Positions 55,051 through 64,000 of a stretch of 64,000 nt of DNA are shown here, one piece after another (within the stretch, counting starts at the first letter, position 1; each line of letters starts with the position of its first letter). This DNA is from Candidatus Pantoea persica (GTDB lineage Bacteria; Pseudomonadota; Gammaproteobacteria; Enterobacterales; Enterobacteriaceae): contig NZ_SMDS01000010.1 in the NCBI RefSeq assembly GCF_013753875.1, positions 414,498 to 478,497 on the forward strand, read 5' to 3'. The notes beneath the pieces were generated by a model. The model was not told the origin of the DNA, did no database searches, and saw only the letters and a list, made by a program, of their open reading frames with translations. Made by a program: the position numbers and the translations under genes.

Positions 55051-56535
55051 TTATGAAGCTTTATTTACTGGACGCCCCAGCGGTTCGTTGATTCGCTCCT
55101 CTTTGCTCGCCAGTTTTTCATGCAGATAGTGTTCAATCTGTTCAAGGCTGCGGTTGCGGGTTTCGGGTACGCACTTGATAACAAATATCGCGCCGACAAT
55201 ACCCACCAGCGCAAAGATAAAGAAGGCGCCCACCAGGCCGACGCTGGCCAGCAGAACTGGAAACATCAGGGAAATAAGAAAATTGGCGATCCACATGGCA
55301 AAGACGGCGCCGCCCATAAATATGCCGCGTAGGCGCGTCGGAAATATTTCCGACAGCAGCAGCCAAGTGACCGGCGACAGGGCGCCCTGCTGGAAACTTA
55401 AAAACATTAGCATGCCGAGCAGCACCATATAGCTGCGCAGCATGTCCGGCTCGCCGTTCAGGGTTTCAGGCATAAAGAAGGTCACCGCGTCGATAAATAC
55501 CAGGCAGGCGGTGCAACCGAACTGGCCGAGCATGGTCATGGTGCGGCGGCCGATTTTACCCAGCAGCCAGATGCCGACGAAGGTCATCAGCACGGAGATC
55601 GCGCCATTGGCAATAGTGGCGAACAGGGACGCGCTGTCGTCCATGCCGACTGTCTTCAGCATGGTCGGCGCGTAATACATAATGGTATTGACGCCGGTCA
55701 GCTGCTGGATCACCGCAATGCCCATGCCGATTAGAAACAGCTTGAACAACCAAGGCTTACGAAGCTCGCGCAGGCTCGGCCGCTGTTGCTGCTCCTCCGA
55801 CAGCGTCTCCTCTATCTCCGTCAGCTCCCACTCGACGTCCTGGCGCGCGCGGGTGCGCTCCAGCACGCGCCTCGCCTCCGCCAGCCGCCCTTTCATGGCG
55901 TACCAGCGCGGCGTATCTGGCATAAACAGCATGCCGAAAAAGAGCAGCACCGCTGGCAGCGTGGCAACCGCCAGCATCCAGCGCCAGGTGGTTTCACCAC
56001 CCCACACGGCGTTAAAACCGGCGTTAGAGATATAGGCGAGCATCTGCCCGGAGACGATCATCAGCTCCTGCAGCGTCACCAGCTGGCCGCGTCGGTTGGC
56101 AGGCGCGATCTCAGCGATATAGACCGGCACGGTCGCCGCCGCGCCGCCGACAGCGACGCCCAGCACTAGACGGAAGAAAATCATCCCTTCCACGTCGGGC
56201 GCCATGGCAGTGCCCAGCGCGCCGATGGCGAAGATAATGGCCAGCACCAGAATAATTTTTTTCCGTCCGGCCGCCGCAGCGAAATGGCCGGAGGCGAGCG
56301 CGCCGAAGGCGGCGCCGAACAGCAGGCTGCTGGTCACCAGGCCGGTGGTTAACGGGGTCAGATTGAGTTCCGGGCCCATAAACAGCAGCGCGCCTGAAAT
56401 TACGCCGGTGTCGTAGCCAAACAGCAGGCCGCCCAGCGTAGCGACTACGGCGATAACTTTGACGAAGGGTTCGGTGCGCGTATTGCTGTTGGGCCCCGAG
56501 GCTTTATTCAGCGTCAGGTAAGGTTCTCTGGACAT
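55051..56535 (-). CDS. sugar porter family MFS transporter (IolT/GalP-like)
   Basis: A 12-TM proton-coupled sugar or polyol symporter, 494 residues from MSREPYLTLNKASGPN with a GGGAG RBS; an ATG 7 codons upstream is less likely. Family signatures: GGLLFGYDTGVISGALLF in TM1, AGRKK between TM2 and 3, MPDTPRWYAMKGR after TM6, IQQLTGVNTIMYYAP in TM7, GKIGRR between TM8 and 9 and PETRNRSLEQIEHYL after TM12. The IolT-like N-terminus suggests myo-inositol, but galactose, xylose or arabinose are possible. Monocistronic, intact. Confidence 0.9.
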   Translation of the reverse strand: MSREPYLTLNKASGPNSNTRTEPFVKVIAVVATLGGLLFGYDTGVISGALLFMGPELNLTPLTTGLVTSSLLFGAAFGALASGHFAAAAGRKKIILVLAIIFAIGALGTAMAPDVEGMIFFRLVLGVAVGGAAATVPVYIAEIAPANRRGQLVTLQELMIVSGQMLAYISNAGFNAVWGGETTWRWMLAVATLPAVLLFFGMLFMPDTPRWYAMKGRLAEARRVLERTRARQDVEWELTEIEETLSEEQQQRPSLRELRKPWLFKLFLIGMGIAVIQQLTGVNTIMYYAPTMLKTVGMDDSASLFATIANGAISVLMTFVGIWLLGKIGRRTMTMLGQFGCTACLVFIDAVTFFMPETLNGEPDMLRSYMVLLGMLMFLSFQQGALSPVTWLLLSEIFPTRLRGIFMGGAVFAMWIANFLISLMFPVLLASVGLVGAFFIFALVGIVGAIFVIKCVPETRNRSLEQIEHYLHEKLASKEERINEPLGRPVNKAS

Positions 56536-56793
56536 GTAATCTCCCGATGATAACAAGTGTCACAAAGAAAATAGATTATTTTTATCGTGCAAATAAAATA
56601 TGAAATTTTAGTTTTGCGCGCTGAGTCATATGTTCCGCCTGAATTTGTCTGGCAGATCACATTCAGGGGCGACAAGGCTTTACCTGACGACAAAAACAGG
56701 CGTTCAGGCCGAACAGGCGGCTGCGAGGAGGAAATATTTATCTCATTGCGTTCAGCGAGGCGCAGAAGGAAACAGCGGGCGGAAAGGCATTAG

Positions 56794-56819
56794 CGGACTG
56801 CGGCGTGCGCCGCAGTCCG
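56794..56819 (-). terminator. hairpin downstream of the efflux outer-membrane gene
   Basis: A perfect 12-bp inverted repeat CGGACTGCGGCG / CGCCGCAGTCCG with a 2-nt gap, 12 nt past the stop of the outer-membrane factor remnant. There is no T tract. The 56536-56793 interval upstream of the sugar porter contains nothing else I can support. Confidence 0.6.
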
Positions 56820-56830
56820 TAAGGCGAGCG

Positions 56831-58121
56831 TTAGTTGACCGTGGCGGCCGGCCCAAAGACGCCGAACTGCGGCAGGCTGACGTTCTGGTTGGTTTCCCAA
56901 CCGCCACCGAGCGCCTTACAGAGCGCCACCAGGTCGAGCGCACTCTGCATGCGCGCCTAAGTCGCCTGCGCCAGCTGACGCTGCGCGTCGAGCACGTCGA
57001 TAAAGGTAGAGATGCCCTGCCGGTAGCTGTCGCTGGCCTGCTGCGCGCGCCAGCTTCACTCTGGAAACCAGTCGACCGCCCTGGAAAATCGGGATCGACA
57101 GCGAGGAGTCGATGGAATAGAAATGGCTGCTCTAGTTGTCGAGATAGCTGACGTCGGTGTTGCGCACGCCAAGCTGGCCGGTCAGCGACAGGCTGGAAAA
57201 GAGCTGCGCCACCGAGACGCCGATATTGGCCGTCTGCGCATGCAGCGTCACCTCCGCGCCTGGCGAATATCGGGGCGGCGGCGCGCCAGCGTAGCGGGAA
57301 TGCCCACCGGCACCATCTGCGGCAGCGCCGGCATCGGCTTCGTGGCGTACAGCTCGTTGTCCAGCACGCCGGGCGTTTTGCCCAACAGCACCGCCAGGCC
57401 ATTCATCGCCTGACGCGCCTGCGACTGGTACTGCGGCAGCTGCGCCTGCAGCGAACTGAGCTACGCGCGCGTTCTCCACGTCGGTGAGCGGCGCCAGGCC
57501 GTTGCGCTGCTAGCGCTGCGTCAGCTCCCAGCTCTGCTGCACCACCGCAATCTTCTGCTCCAGCGTGGCCAAGGTCGCCTACGCGCCGCACAGCTGCAGA
57601 TAGGCGCGCGCCACTTCCACCTCCAGCGACACCAGCGCGTCGTTGCGCTGTTCTATCGCCGCCTAGGTCTGGGCATCCACCAGTTCGACCTGTCGACGCA
57701 CTTTGCCCCACAGAGCTGGCTGGCGGTACCGCTGTCGAGCTGGTCGGTGACGCCGTTCGCCTCCAGCAGCCCCTTCAGACCGAGCTGCTGGCACATGACT
57801 TGCGCTGCCGTTAAGGCTGGGAAACAGGCCGCCGCGCGCCTGCGCCAGCTCCTGGCGGGCGCCCGCGATGCGCAGCACCGCCTGCTGCAGCGTCAGGTTG
57901 CCTTGAATGGCGCGATCGATCAGGCTGTTGAGCTGCGGATCGTTGAAGGTTTGCTACCAGCGCATATTGACGGCGCCCGCAGCAGTTTTCGAGGGCTGCG
58001 GGTCGTCCAGCCGATGATTGCTGCCCGGCAGCTGCGGTTTTGGCGCCCTGTAATCGGGACCGACGGCGCAGCCCGCCAGCCAGAGCGGTCTAGCCATCCG
58101 ACATGTCAAGGTAACCTTCAT
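56831..58121 (-). pseudogene. outer-membrane efflux lipoprotein (TolC/NodT family), heavily degraded
   Basis: The outer-membrane channel of a tripartite drug-efflux system. It opens MKVTLTCRMARPLWLAGCAV, a lipoprotein signal with lipobox LAGC, and ends LPQFGVFGPAATVN at 56831. TAG codons appear near 57955, 57663 (QT-stop-AAIE), 57592, 57511 and 57135, and TAG for Gln near 56957 (QAT-stop-ARMQSA). Several frameshifts (near 57805, 57700, 57465, 57270 and 57050) separate the pieces. The paired OEP repeats can still be traced through DVSYLDN and ATRQR-type blocks. It is the most eroded member of this cluster. Confidence 0.88.
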
Positions 58122-58122
58122 G

Positions 58123-59675
58123 TCAGTGTGCTCCTGCGCTGTCTTCGCTCCTAATCGGCGACAGCAGCCAACAAAATGGAATCAAAATCAGAGCGACGAT
58201 GCTCAGACCGGTAAACTCGGCGATATAGCGAGGATGCGCGCCTGCGCCACCATCTCCTGATAGAGCTGGCCGGTCGCCAGCGTCATGGGATCGCCCAACG
58301 CCGAGGTAAAGTCGCGGATCGCTGCTGCCCACTGCTGCAGCGTGATATTGAACGGCTCGTTGAGCGGCGACATGTTATGCACCATATGCGCCAACCGCAC
58401 CTGCTCGCGCTCGGTAATCGCCGCAGTGGAGAGGGAAATGCCAATCGATCCGGCCACGTTGCGGAACATGGTAAACAGCGCCGAGGCGTCGGCGTTCAGG
58501 CGCTGCGGAATGGTGACAAAGGCGATGGTGTTCAGCGGCACGAACAGGAATCCGAGGCCAATCGACTGGGCGCTGCGCATCAGCACCAGGGTTTCGAAAT
58601 CGACGTCCGGCGTCAGCGTCGACGAGTACATAAACGCCAGCGACAGGCAGGTAAAGCCGAAGGCGATGATATAGCGGGTCTGCACGCGCGGCATCAGATT
58701 GATCACCAGCGGGATGGTGAGCACGATCAGGATTGCTCCCGGCGAGAGCAACAGCCTCGACCAGGTAGCGGTATAGCCGAGATCCTGCTGCGCCAGCTGC
58801 GTCAGCACCACGGAGCTGCCGTAAAGGATCATCGCCATGCCGGCCATCAGCAGACCAGACACCCAGAAGTTGCGGTCTTTCATCACCAGAATATCCACCA
58901 CCAGCCTGCGCGCGTACATCAGCCAGTAAACTGCGCCGACGATGCTGACCAGTGCCAGCACGGCAAACAGCACGATAAAGTGCGACTCGAACCAGTCTTC
59001 ATCCTCGCCGCGATCGAGAAACATCTGCAGACAGCCCAGGCCGAGAGTGATAAGCCCAATGCCGATCATAGTCGATATTGAGCTTGCTCTTCGCCCACTT
59101 GCGCTCCCACGGCGGATCTTTCAGCAGCTGATAAATCGCCAGCACTGTCACAATGCCGACCGGAAATATTAATAAAGAAGACCCAGCGCCAGCTGTAGTT
59201 ATCGGTAATCCAGCCGCCCAGCATCGGGCCGATAACCGGCGCAACGATGATGGCGATGAAGGAGAGGCCGAACGCCTTGCCGCGATCCTCCGGCTTGAAG
59301 TAGTCAAGCTGCACCGGCTGCAGGCCGCCGCTGAAAAAGCCCTGCAGCACGCGGAACAGAATAATCTGCCACAGCTCGGTGGCGATACCGCAGAGAAAGG
59401 AGCAGACGGTGAACATTACTATGCAGATCAAGAAGAACTGCTTGCGGCCAAACAGCCGGCTGAAGAAAGCGGAGATAAGCAGCACGATGCCGTTCCAGAT
59501 AGGAGGTCAGCACCCAGGTGGATTCGTCGTAGCTGGAAGAGAGCGCACCGGCAATATGGGGCAGCGCCACGTTGATAATGGTGGTGTCTAGGATCTCCAT
59601 AAACACCGCCAGCGTGACGGTTACCGCCACCAGCCAGGGGTTGCTGGCAGGCTGCCAGTCCTGCAACTGGCTCAT
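58123..59675 (-). pseudogene. EmrB/QacA-type MFS drug exporter, frameshifted
   Basis: A 14-TM DHA2 family proton-driven multidrug exporter. It opens MSQLQDWQPASNPWLVAVTV and shows motif LDTTIINVALPHIAGALSSS in TM1. A 1-nt insertion near 59500 disrupts the TM2 region, after which LFGRKQFFLICIVMFTVCSF is open. A shift near 59170 affects WRWVFFINIPVG, another near 59070 precedes IGIGLITLGLGCLQMFLDRG, and one near 58215 precedes YIAEFTGLSIVALILIPFCW. It overlaps the membrane-fusion gene by 4 nt (ATGA). Four small indels and few substitutions suggest recent decay. Confidence 0.9.
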
Positions 59676-60682
59676 TCCACGGTAACCTTAGGTTCAACCG
59701 ACAGGCCAAGCGGCAGCGGATGATTGGGATCTAGTCCCTTGTCGATCACGATTTTGACCGGCACGCACTGCACGATCTTCACGTAGTTTCCGGTGGCGTT
59801 TTCTACCGGGAAGGTGGAGAAGCGCGAGCCTGAGCCCATCTGGATGCTGTCGACGTGCCCTTCCAGCTTCATATCGGGCCAAGCGTCGACGCTGATCGCT
59901 ACCTTATCGCCAGGGTTCATGCGCGCCAGCTGCGACTCTTTGAAGTTGGCGGTGATCCAGATATCGGGAGAGACCAGAGAAAAGAGCACGCTACCCGCCT
60001 GCACCAGCGTGCCGAGCTGCACGTTGCGCTTGGTGACAAAGCCGTCGTAAGGCGCGCGCACCTGCATCCATGAGAGATTGAGCTCTGCGGTGTTGCGCTG
60101 AGCCTGCTCGACCTGACGCTGACGCGCCTCGACGTTGGTTTCCTGCTGGCGGATCTGCAGGGCGACCTCCACCTGCGCCTTCGCGCTCTGCAACTGCGCT
60201 TGCGCCGAACGCAGCTGCGCGGCAGCGGTGTCGATATTGCACTGGCTGGTGGCGCGTGGGTCGACGCCGTGCTGACGGCGATAGTCCGCCTCGGCATTGA
60301 GCAGGTTCGCCTACGCTTTCGCCTGATCGCGCTGCGCCAGGGTGTCGCGCGAATCGATCTCTACCAGCAAATCGCCCTTCTTAACCCGCTGGTTGTCGTT
60401 AACCAGCAGCTTGACCACATAGACAGTGGTTTTTGGCGTGATGGTTACCTCGTCGCCTTCGGTAAAGGCGTCGTCGGTCGTATCTTCATTGCGCGTGCTG
60501 AACCAGAACCAGAAGGCGACGATCAGCATCACCACCGCTACAATGCCGAGGATAATCAGCGGCTTTTTGCCGGGTCGTTTGCGTTTCGGTTCGTCGTTGT
60601 TCTGGTCGGACTGCTCATTCGGGGTATCTTGCGTCTTTTTCGCATCATCCTAATGGGATTCGCCTTTCTATTTCTCGCTCAT
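59672..60682 (-). pseudogene. EmrA-type membrane-fusion protein, three TAG codons
   Basis: The periplasmic adaptor (HlyD family) of the EmrAB-like exporter. The full 336-codon frame is continuous and interrupted only by TAG at codon 5 (60668-60670), codon 11 (60650-60652) and codon 124 (60311-60313). Beyond the charged N-terminus comes one membrane segment (PLIILGIVAVVMLIVAFWFW). The lipoyl/barrel segments TTDDAFTEGDEVTITPKTTV and VRAPYDGFVTKRNVQLGTLV and the alpha-hairpin in between follow. Codon 124 lies in QAKAQANLLNAEADYRR. With both partner genes broken, it is inactive unless amber codons are read through. Confidence 0.88.
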
Positions 60683-60828
60683 AGTCAGTTCCGCATGGCT
60701 AACGCCCTAATTCCCGGGCATAAAAGGTCAGATAAACAGTAGATGGTTAATTGACATTTTTAACATTTCTTGACCTTTCATGACAAAATAGGCACGTCCT
60801 GCCACTTTTCCTGCGGGCGCGTCGCGCC

Positions 60829-61942
60829 TCAGGCAAACAGGCGCAGCAGCCAGCCAGCCAGCCAGCCGCTGAGCATCGACCAGGCGAGCATCGGCAGGGA
60901 AAAGAAATGGAACTGCCACCAGACGCGGCGGTCTTGCGCCATGCGCAGCGCAATCAAGTTGGCGAGGGAGCCGGGCAGCAGGCCGAAGCCGCCGATATTC
61001 AATGCCCAGGCGAGCACCTCGGAAGGTGGCAGCTTTTGCAGCAGCAGAATGGTGGCGGACACGTTGCTGATAATCTGCGACAGCCCAATAGCCAGCAGAT
61101 AGATGGTGCCGTCACCAAGGTGCGCGAGCGCATCGAAGTGCTGCTGCACCAGCGGCAGGTGCGTCAGCCGGTAGATGTCGATGAACATGACGATAAAGAC
61201 CGCAAGCAGACTCCAGTCGATGGTGAGCAGCACCTTGCGCACCATCAGCAGATAGCAGCCGACGATCAGCAGCAATGCCTAGCCGGTGAGCTGCCACTCA
61301 AGCGCGGCGACAAACAGCGCATAGAGCAGCACGCTGAGGGCGAAGAGCGGTTTTTGCCACTGTCGCGTCTCGTCATGGTCATGCTTAACAATATCGCGCG
61401 GCTTAAAGCTGAACTACGTCAGCGTCAGCAGCAGCCAGACGGCAAGCGGCGCCATCTGCGCGATAAACGGCACCACGCCGAGCCTGCAGTGACTCCACAG
61501 CAGCAGGTTTTGCGGATTGCCGACCGGCATCAGCAGCGAGCCGGCGTTGACCGCCAGCGCCTCGAAAATAATCAGCCGGGAGGGAGAGAGGCAGGCGCGA
61601 AAATTTGCGCAGTGTTAGGGTCAGGGGCACCAAGATAAACAGCGCCACGTCGTTGGTGAAAAAGGTCGACAGCAGCGCGGCGGCCAGCACCATAAACAGC
61701 GCCAGCGTGCGCTCATGGCGAAAGCGGCCGATCAGGCGCGCGCCCAGCACGTCGAAATAGCCGCTGGTCTCAAGCCCTTTGGTTAACAGCAGCAGGCCGG
61801 TCAGCGTGACGATGGTGTGCCAGTCAACCGCGCCGGGCAGCGCCGCCCAGTGAAAATTCGCCAGCAGCATCAGCAGCGCGCCGACGATCAGTAGCAGATG
61901 CAGAATACGATCGTGCAAAAACGGGCGCAGTACGCTTAGCAT
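60829..61942 (-). pseudogene. ybiR: ybiR, ArsB/NhaD-type transporter, broken
   Basis: An inner-membrane protein of the ArsB/CitM superfamily, substrate unknown. It opens MLSVLRPFLHDRILHLLLIV and keeps VDWHTIVTLTGLLLLTKGLE and TFFTNDVALFILVPLTLTL. A frameshift near 61600 garbles the next 60 residues (the expected NAGSLLMPVGNPQNLLLW reads in another frame). TAG codons lie near 61417 (YVQLS region) and 61281, where the last half resumes as LLLIVGCYLLMVRKVLLTID. It ends QIISNVSATILLLQKLPPSE ... WLAGWLLRLFA. Placed next to mntR as in E. coli. Confidence 0.9.
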
Positions 61943-61959
61943 GGCGACGGATCCGGTGA

Positions 61960-62421
61960 TTAAGAGCGGCTTTCGTAGAACTGCTGGAAGACGGCCAGGG
62001 TTTCATCGCTGACGTGATGCTCAATGCCTTCGGAGTCGCGGCGCGCGGTTTCCGGGCTGATGCCCAGCGCCAGCAGAAAGGTTTCAACGATGTGGTGACG
62101 CGCGCGGCTCTCCGCCGCCAGCTTTTCTCCTTTGCTGGTCAGAAAGACGCCACGATAGGGCACCTGCTCCACCAGCCCGGCGCTGCCGAGCCGCTTCAGC
62201 ATCTTGGCGACGGTGGGCTGGGAAACGCCGAGGCGCGACGCCATATCGACCTGGCGCGCCTCGCCGAATTCGCCGATTAAGTCTGAGATCAGCTCAACGT
62301 AGTCATCGATCAGTTCGCGACGATGCGCTTCGCGCACCTGTCTAAATCCTTCGACATGCTCCTCGATATCTTTCAGGGGTCCTTGCGGCGCGGACACCAC
62401 GGTTTTGGCATGACGACTCAT
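61960..62421 (-). CDS. mntR: manganese-responsive transcriptional regulator MntR
   Basis: A DtxR-family repressor of manganese uptake. It has 153 residues (E. coli 155). The winged helix spans residues 40-100, with recognition helix [19 protein letters not shown]. The metal-binding dimerisation domain carries His, Glu and Asp ligands ([33 protein letters not shown]). It is intact, lies 17 nt upstream of ybiR on the same strand and is divergent from the MntS-like gene, whose promoter region holds a matching operator. Confidence 0.95.
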   Translation of the reverse strand: MSRHAKTVVSAPQGPLKDIEEHVEGFRQVREAHRRELIDDYVELISDLIGEFGEARQVDMASRLGVSQPTVAKMLKRLGSAGLVEQVPYRGVFLTSKGEKLAAESRARHHIVETFLLALGISPETARRDSEGIEHHVSDETLAVFQQFYESRS

Positions 62422-62535
62422 TCAGCTTCCTCTTTAATTATTCTCCGCGCTCGTGCTGCGAGGCGGATTTGCTGCGCTCATTGTAAACCAGGGACGAAGA
62501 AGCTCAAATTTTTCGTAAATAGCACTGGCTACACG

Positions 62536-62556
62536 GTATAGCTAGTGCTATGTTTG
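62536..62556 (+). promoter_or_regulatory. candidate MntR box
   Basis: An inverted repeat ATAGC-N4-GCTAT (62538-62542 and 62547-62551) within GTATAGCTAGTGCTATGTTT. It resembles the enteric MntR operator (AAACATAGC..GCTATGTTT type). It lies between mntR and the MntS-like gene, about 150 nt from the mntS start. A weaker AAATAGCACTGGCTACAC copy lies just upstream. E. coli mntS is MntR-repressed, so the placement fits. Confidence 0.65.
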
Positions 62557-62598
62557 TCGATATTGTAGGCAAACGCGCTGACATATGGAGAGACCATC

Positions 62599-62676
62599 GT
62601 GCAGGATCATTATTTGTTACTCCCGCTGTTTCTCGCATTTATCGCCGGTCTCTGCCTGCTGCTCCGACGTTATTGA
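62599..62676 (+). CDS. 25-residue single-membrane-helix micro-ORF upstream of mntS
   Basis: GTG start, 25 codons, TGA stop: VQDHYLLLPLFLAFIAGLCL then LLRRY. A GGAG lies 8 nt before the GTG. The peptide is one hydrophobic helix followed by Arg-Arg, the positive-inside pattern of small inner-membrane proteins. It lies 13 nt upstream of the MntS-like start and about 47 nt downstream of the MntR box, so it would be the first cistron of a manganese-regulated message. I know no named family for it. A leader peptide, a bona fide microprotein or a chance frame are all possible. Confidence 0.45.
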   Translation: MQDHYLLLPLFLAFIAGLCLLLRRY

Positions 62677-62689
62677 TTGGGAGGTCGAC

Positions 62690-62869
62690 ATGAGGACAAT
62701 GAAATGCTGCCTTGACTGCGGCAAATGCTTTCAGACTGAGAAACCGGATTCATCCGCGGTGCTGAAGCCCTGGCTCTGCCTGCTGAGCCGCTCCCCGTTT
62801 TCCCTGCGCCTGATGCTGGTTGAAAAAATGCTGGGCAAAAAAACCGCGATCGCAACTGCCCTAACCTGA
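62690..62869 (+). CDS. mntS: MntS-like small manganese protein
   Basis: E. coli MntS is a 42-residue protein that raises usable cytoplasmic manganese, in part by inhibiting the exporter MntP. This frame has 59 codons, with GGGAGG upstream of its ATG; a second ATG at 62699 would give 56. The core LLSRSPFSLRLMLVEKMLGK matches the MntS core FSHSPFKVRLMLL. The position between ompX and mntR is the mntS position. Unlike E. coli MntS it begins with a Cys-rich segment, MKCCLDCGKCFQTEK, which may bind metal. Intact. Confidence 0.78.
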   Translation: MRTMKCCLDCGKCFQTEKPDSSAVLKPWLCLLSRSPFSLRLMLVEKMLGKKTAIATALT

Positions 62870-62985
62870 TCTAGCGCGCCCCTTTCATTTTATTACAGCT
62901 TTTCGCTTCGGCAAAGGCTGTTTTCCTGTTTCTGCTTTTCCCGCCTCTGCCCGGCGCACGCGTTTTACCTGCGTTAAGTACCGGC

Positions 62986-63018
62986 ATAAAAAACGGCCAC
63001 TGAGGGCCATTTTTTTTG
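62986..63018 (-). terminator. ompX terminator
   Basis: An imperfect stem formed by AAAACGGCC / GGCCATTTT with a short loop; T-rich on the minus strand downstream of ompX, and also T-rich on the plus strand. Probably bidirectional between mntS and ompX. Confidence 0.6.
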
Positions 63019-63038
63019 CAACTGGTCTAAGCAAAGAC

Positions 63039-63548
63039 TTAGAAGCTGTAACTTATGCCAGCAATCGAGGTGCCAACGTCGACGTTGCGGATACGGCTCT
63101 GCTCGTAACCTACGTCGATAGCAAACTGCTCGTACGGGTTGAACTGCAGACCGGCACCGTAGGAGAAGCCCACGTCGCTGGAATTTTATCGCGCACAACG
63201 GTTTCGTTCTGCTGGAATTTGCCGTAGCCGATACCCACTACGCCGTAGATGCTCGCCCAGTCGTTCAGACGGTAAGGAGGACCTGTGGTAAAGCCCGTAG
63301 TAATGACCTTTGTTGTACACGCCAGAATCAGTGCGATCTTTTTCAGTGTAGGTGAAAGAACCGATCCAACCCCGCGGGGTTAGAGCCGTTTTCATAACGG
63401 TACTTCAGGTTGAAACCGTTCGCTTTGTTAGCCACGCCCTGATAGTCGGACTGAGCGTAACCGCCGGTGACTGTGCTCTGCGCCATTGCAGAACCCGCAG
63501 AAACTGCCAGAACATAAGCCAGTGCTGAAAGACATGCAATTTTTTCAT
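63039..63548 (-). pseudogene. ompX: ompX, eight-stranded outer-membrane protein, frameshifted
   Basis: OmpX is an abundant 8-stranded beta-barrel. Read with corrections it starts MKK(I)ACLSALAYVLA, a signal peptide, and continues STVTGGYAQSDYQG, NGFNLKYRYENG, IGSFTYTEKDRTDSG and the C-terminus VGTSIAGISYSF with the terminal Phe needed by the BAM machinery. A missing A in the starting A-run shifts the frame at codon 3-4. Further indels lie near 63370 (in a GCGGGG run), near 63300 and near 63190. No single frame covers more than a third of the barrel. All lesions are 1-nt indels near short runs, so sequencing error must be excluded. Confidence 0.88.
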
Positions 63549-63908
63549 AACCACCTCAAATATGATAATACTTCTCTCCTGACAACGCTAAAAATATAAT
63601 AAAACTCAGCTAGAAACTCTGCCCGCAAATTATTGTCTAAAAGAAGTTAATAAACTTTCCTATATAATTCTTTTTCTTATGATTTTCGTCATAAATCCGC
63701 AATGAATTTTTTATAATAAAAATTGCCCTTTAAGTAAATTCTTTAAAAAACTGACATTTCTTTACGCAACCGATCCTAAACTGGGCTAAATATTGCGCAA
63801 TCGACGCCGACTTCTCTCTTACATACACGCACGCTTCTTTTTCTGCCTGACTCCTTTACACTGGCGCGGTGTAACAGACAAAAACCTTATCAAGGACGCG
63901 TTCACAGG
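63549..63908. other. AT-rich region upstream of ompX
   Basis: 360 nt, strongly AT-rich between 63550 and 63760, holding the ompX promoter. Near 63850-63908 a GC-mixed stretch ends in an ATG at 63909 that leads into the TC repeat. In E. coli the divergent neighbour is rhtA, but no rhtA coding sequence is visible before the window ends. Confidence 0.5.
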
Positions 63909-63910
63909 AT

Positions 63911-64000
<90 letters not shown>

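Noticed and set aside
54860..55051. 63-codon hydrophobic minus-strand frame
   Set aside because: It covers the sugar porter terminator and has no RBS or homology that I can recognise.

Overview
This window is a chromosomal segment of a gamma-proteobacterium of the order Enterobacterales. Gene order follows the E. coli aroA-to-ompX interval in reverse (aroA, serC, ycaO, serS, rarA, lolA, ftsK, lrp, trxB, cydDC, aat, infA, clpA, clpS, cspD, art, pot, rimK, grxA, ybjL, dacC, rimO, gsi, moe, ybiT, mntR, ompX). The high GC content and the protein sequences suggest the Erwiniaceae (Pantoea/Erwinia/Mixta), but I cannot name the species. About half of the recognisable genes are broken by in-frame stops, small indels or internal deletions, and no insertion sequence is visible. 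That is the picture of a recently host-restricted lineage, such as an insect symbiont, in early genome reduction; a poor-quality assembly is the main alternative.

Layout. 1-13 kb: aroA and serC, then a ycaO/ycaD deletion scar, then the intact block serS, rarA, lolA, ftsK, lrp. 13-21.5 kb: intact trxB, infA, clpA and cspD between ruined cydD, cydC, aat and clpS. 21.5-28.1 kb: nearly all decayed (ybjD, lysO, poxB, ltaE, amiD, ybjQ, ybjP). 28.3-37.5 kb: intact arginine (artPIQM) and putrescine (potFGHI) importers around dead artJ, rlmC and ybjO. 37.8-43.9 kb: rimK, nfsA, grxA, ybjM, ybjL and ybjG are retained. 44-52.3 kb: dead dacC, a HAD phosphatase, yliI, rimO, gsiCD, moeA and moeB, with an intact carbonic anhydrase. 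52.4-56.5 kb: intact ybiT, an H-NS family gene and a sugar porter. 56.8-61.9 kb: a ruined tripartite drug-efflux cluster and ybiR. 62-64 kb: mntR, a candidate MntR box, a 25-codon membrane micro-ORF, an MntS-like gene, a frameshifted ompX, and an 87-nt perfect TC repeat that reaches the window end.

The losses are grouped by function. rimO and ycaO, both needed for S12 methylthiolation, are lost. Both aat and clpS of the N-degron pathway are lost while clpA is kept. moeA and moeB of molybdenum-cofactor synthesis are lost. cydDC, poxB and the pfl/dms region point to loss of microaerobic and fermentative metabolism. Import of arginine and putrescine, thiol redox control, S6 glutamylation and core division, replication and translation genes are kept. 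Most premature stops are TAG, as expected from CAG and TGG codons mutating in a GC-rich genome. Intact ftsK and potI still end in TAG, which argues against amber reassignment.
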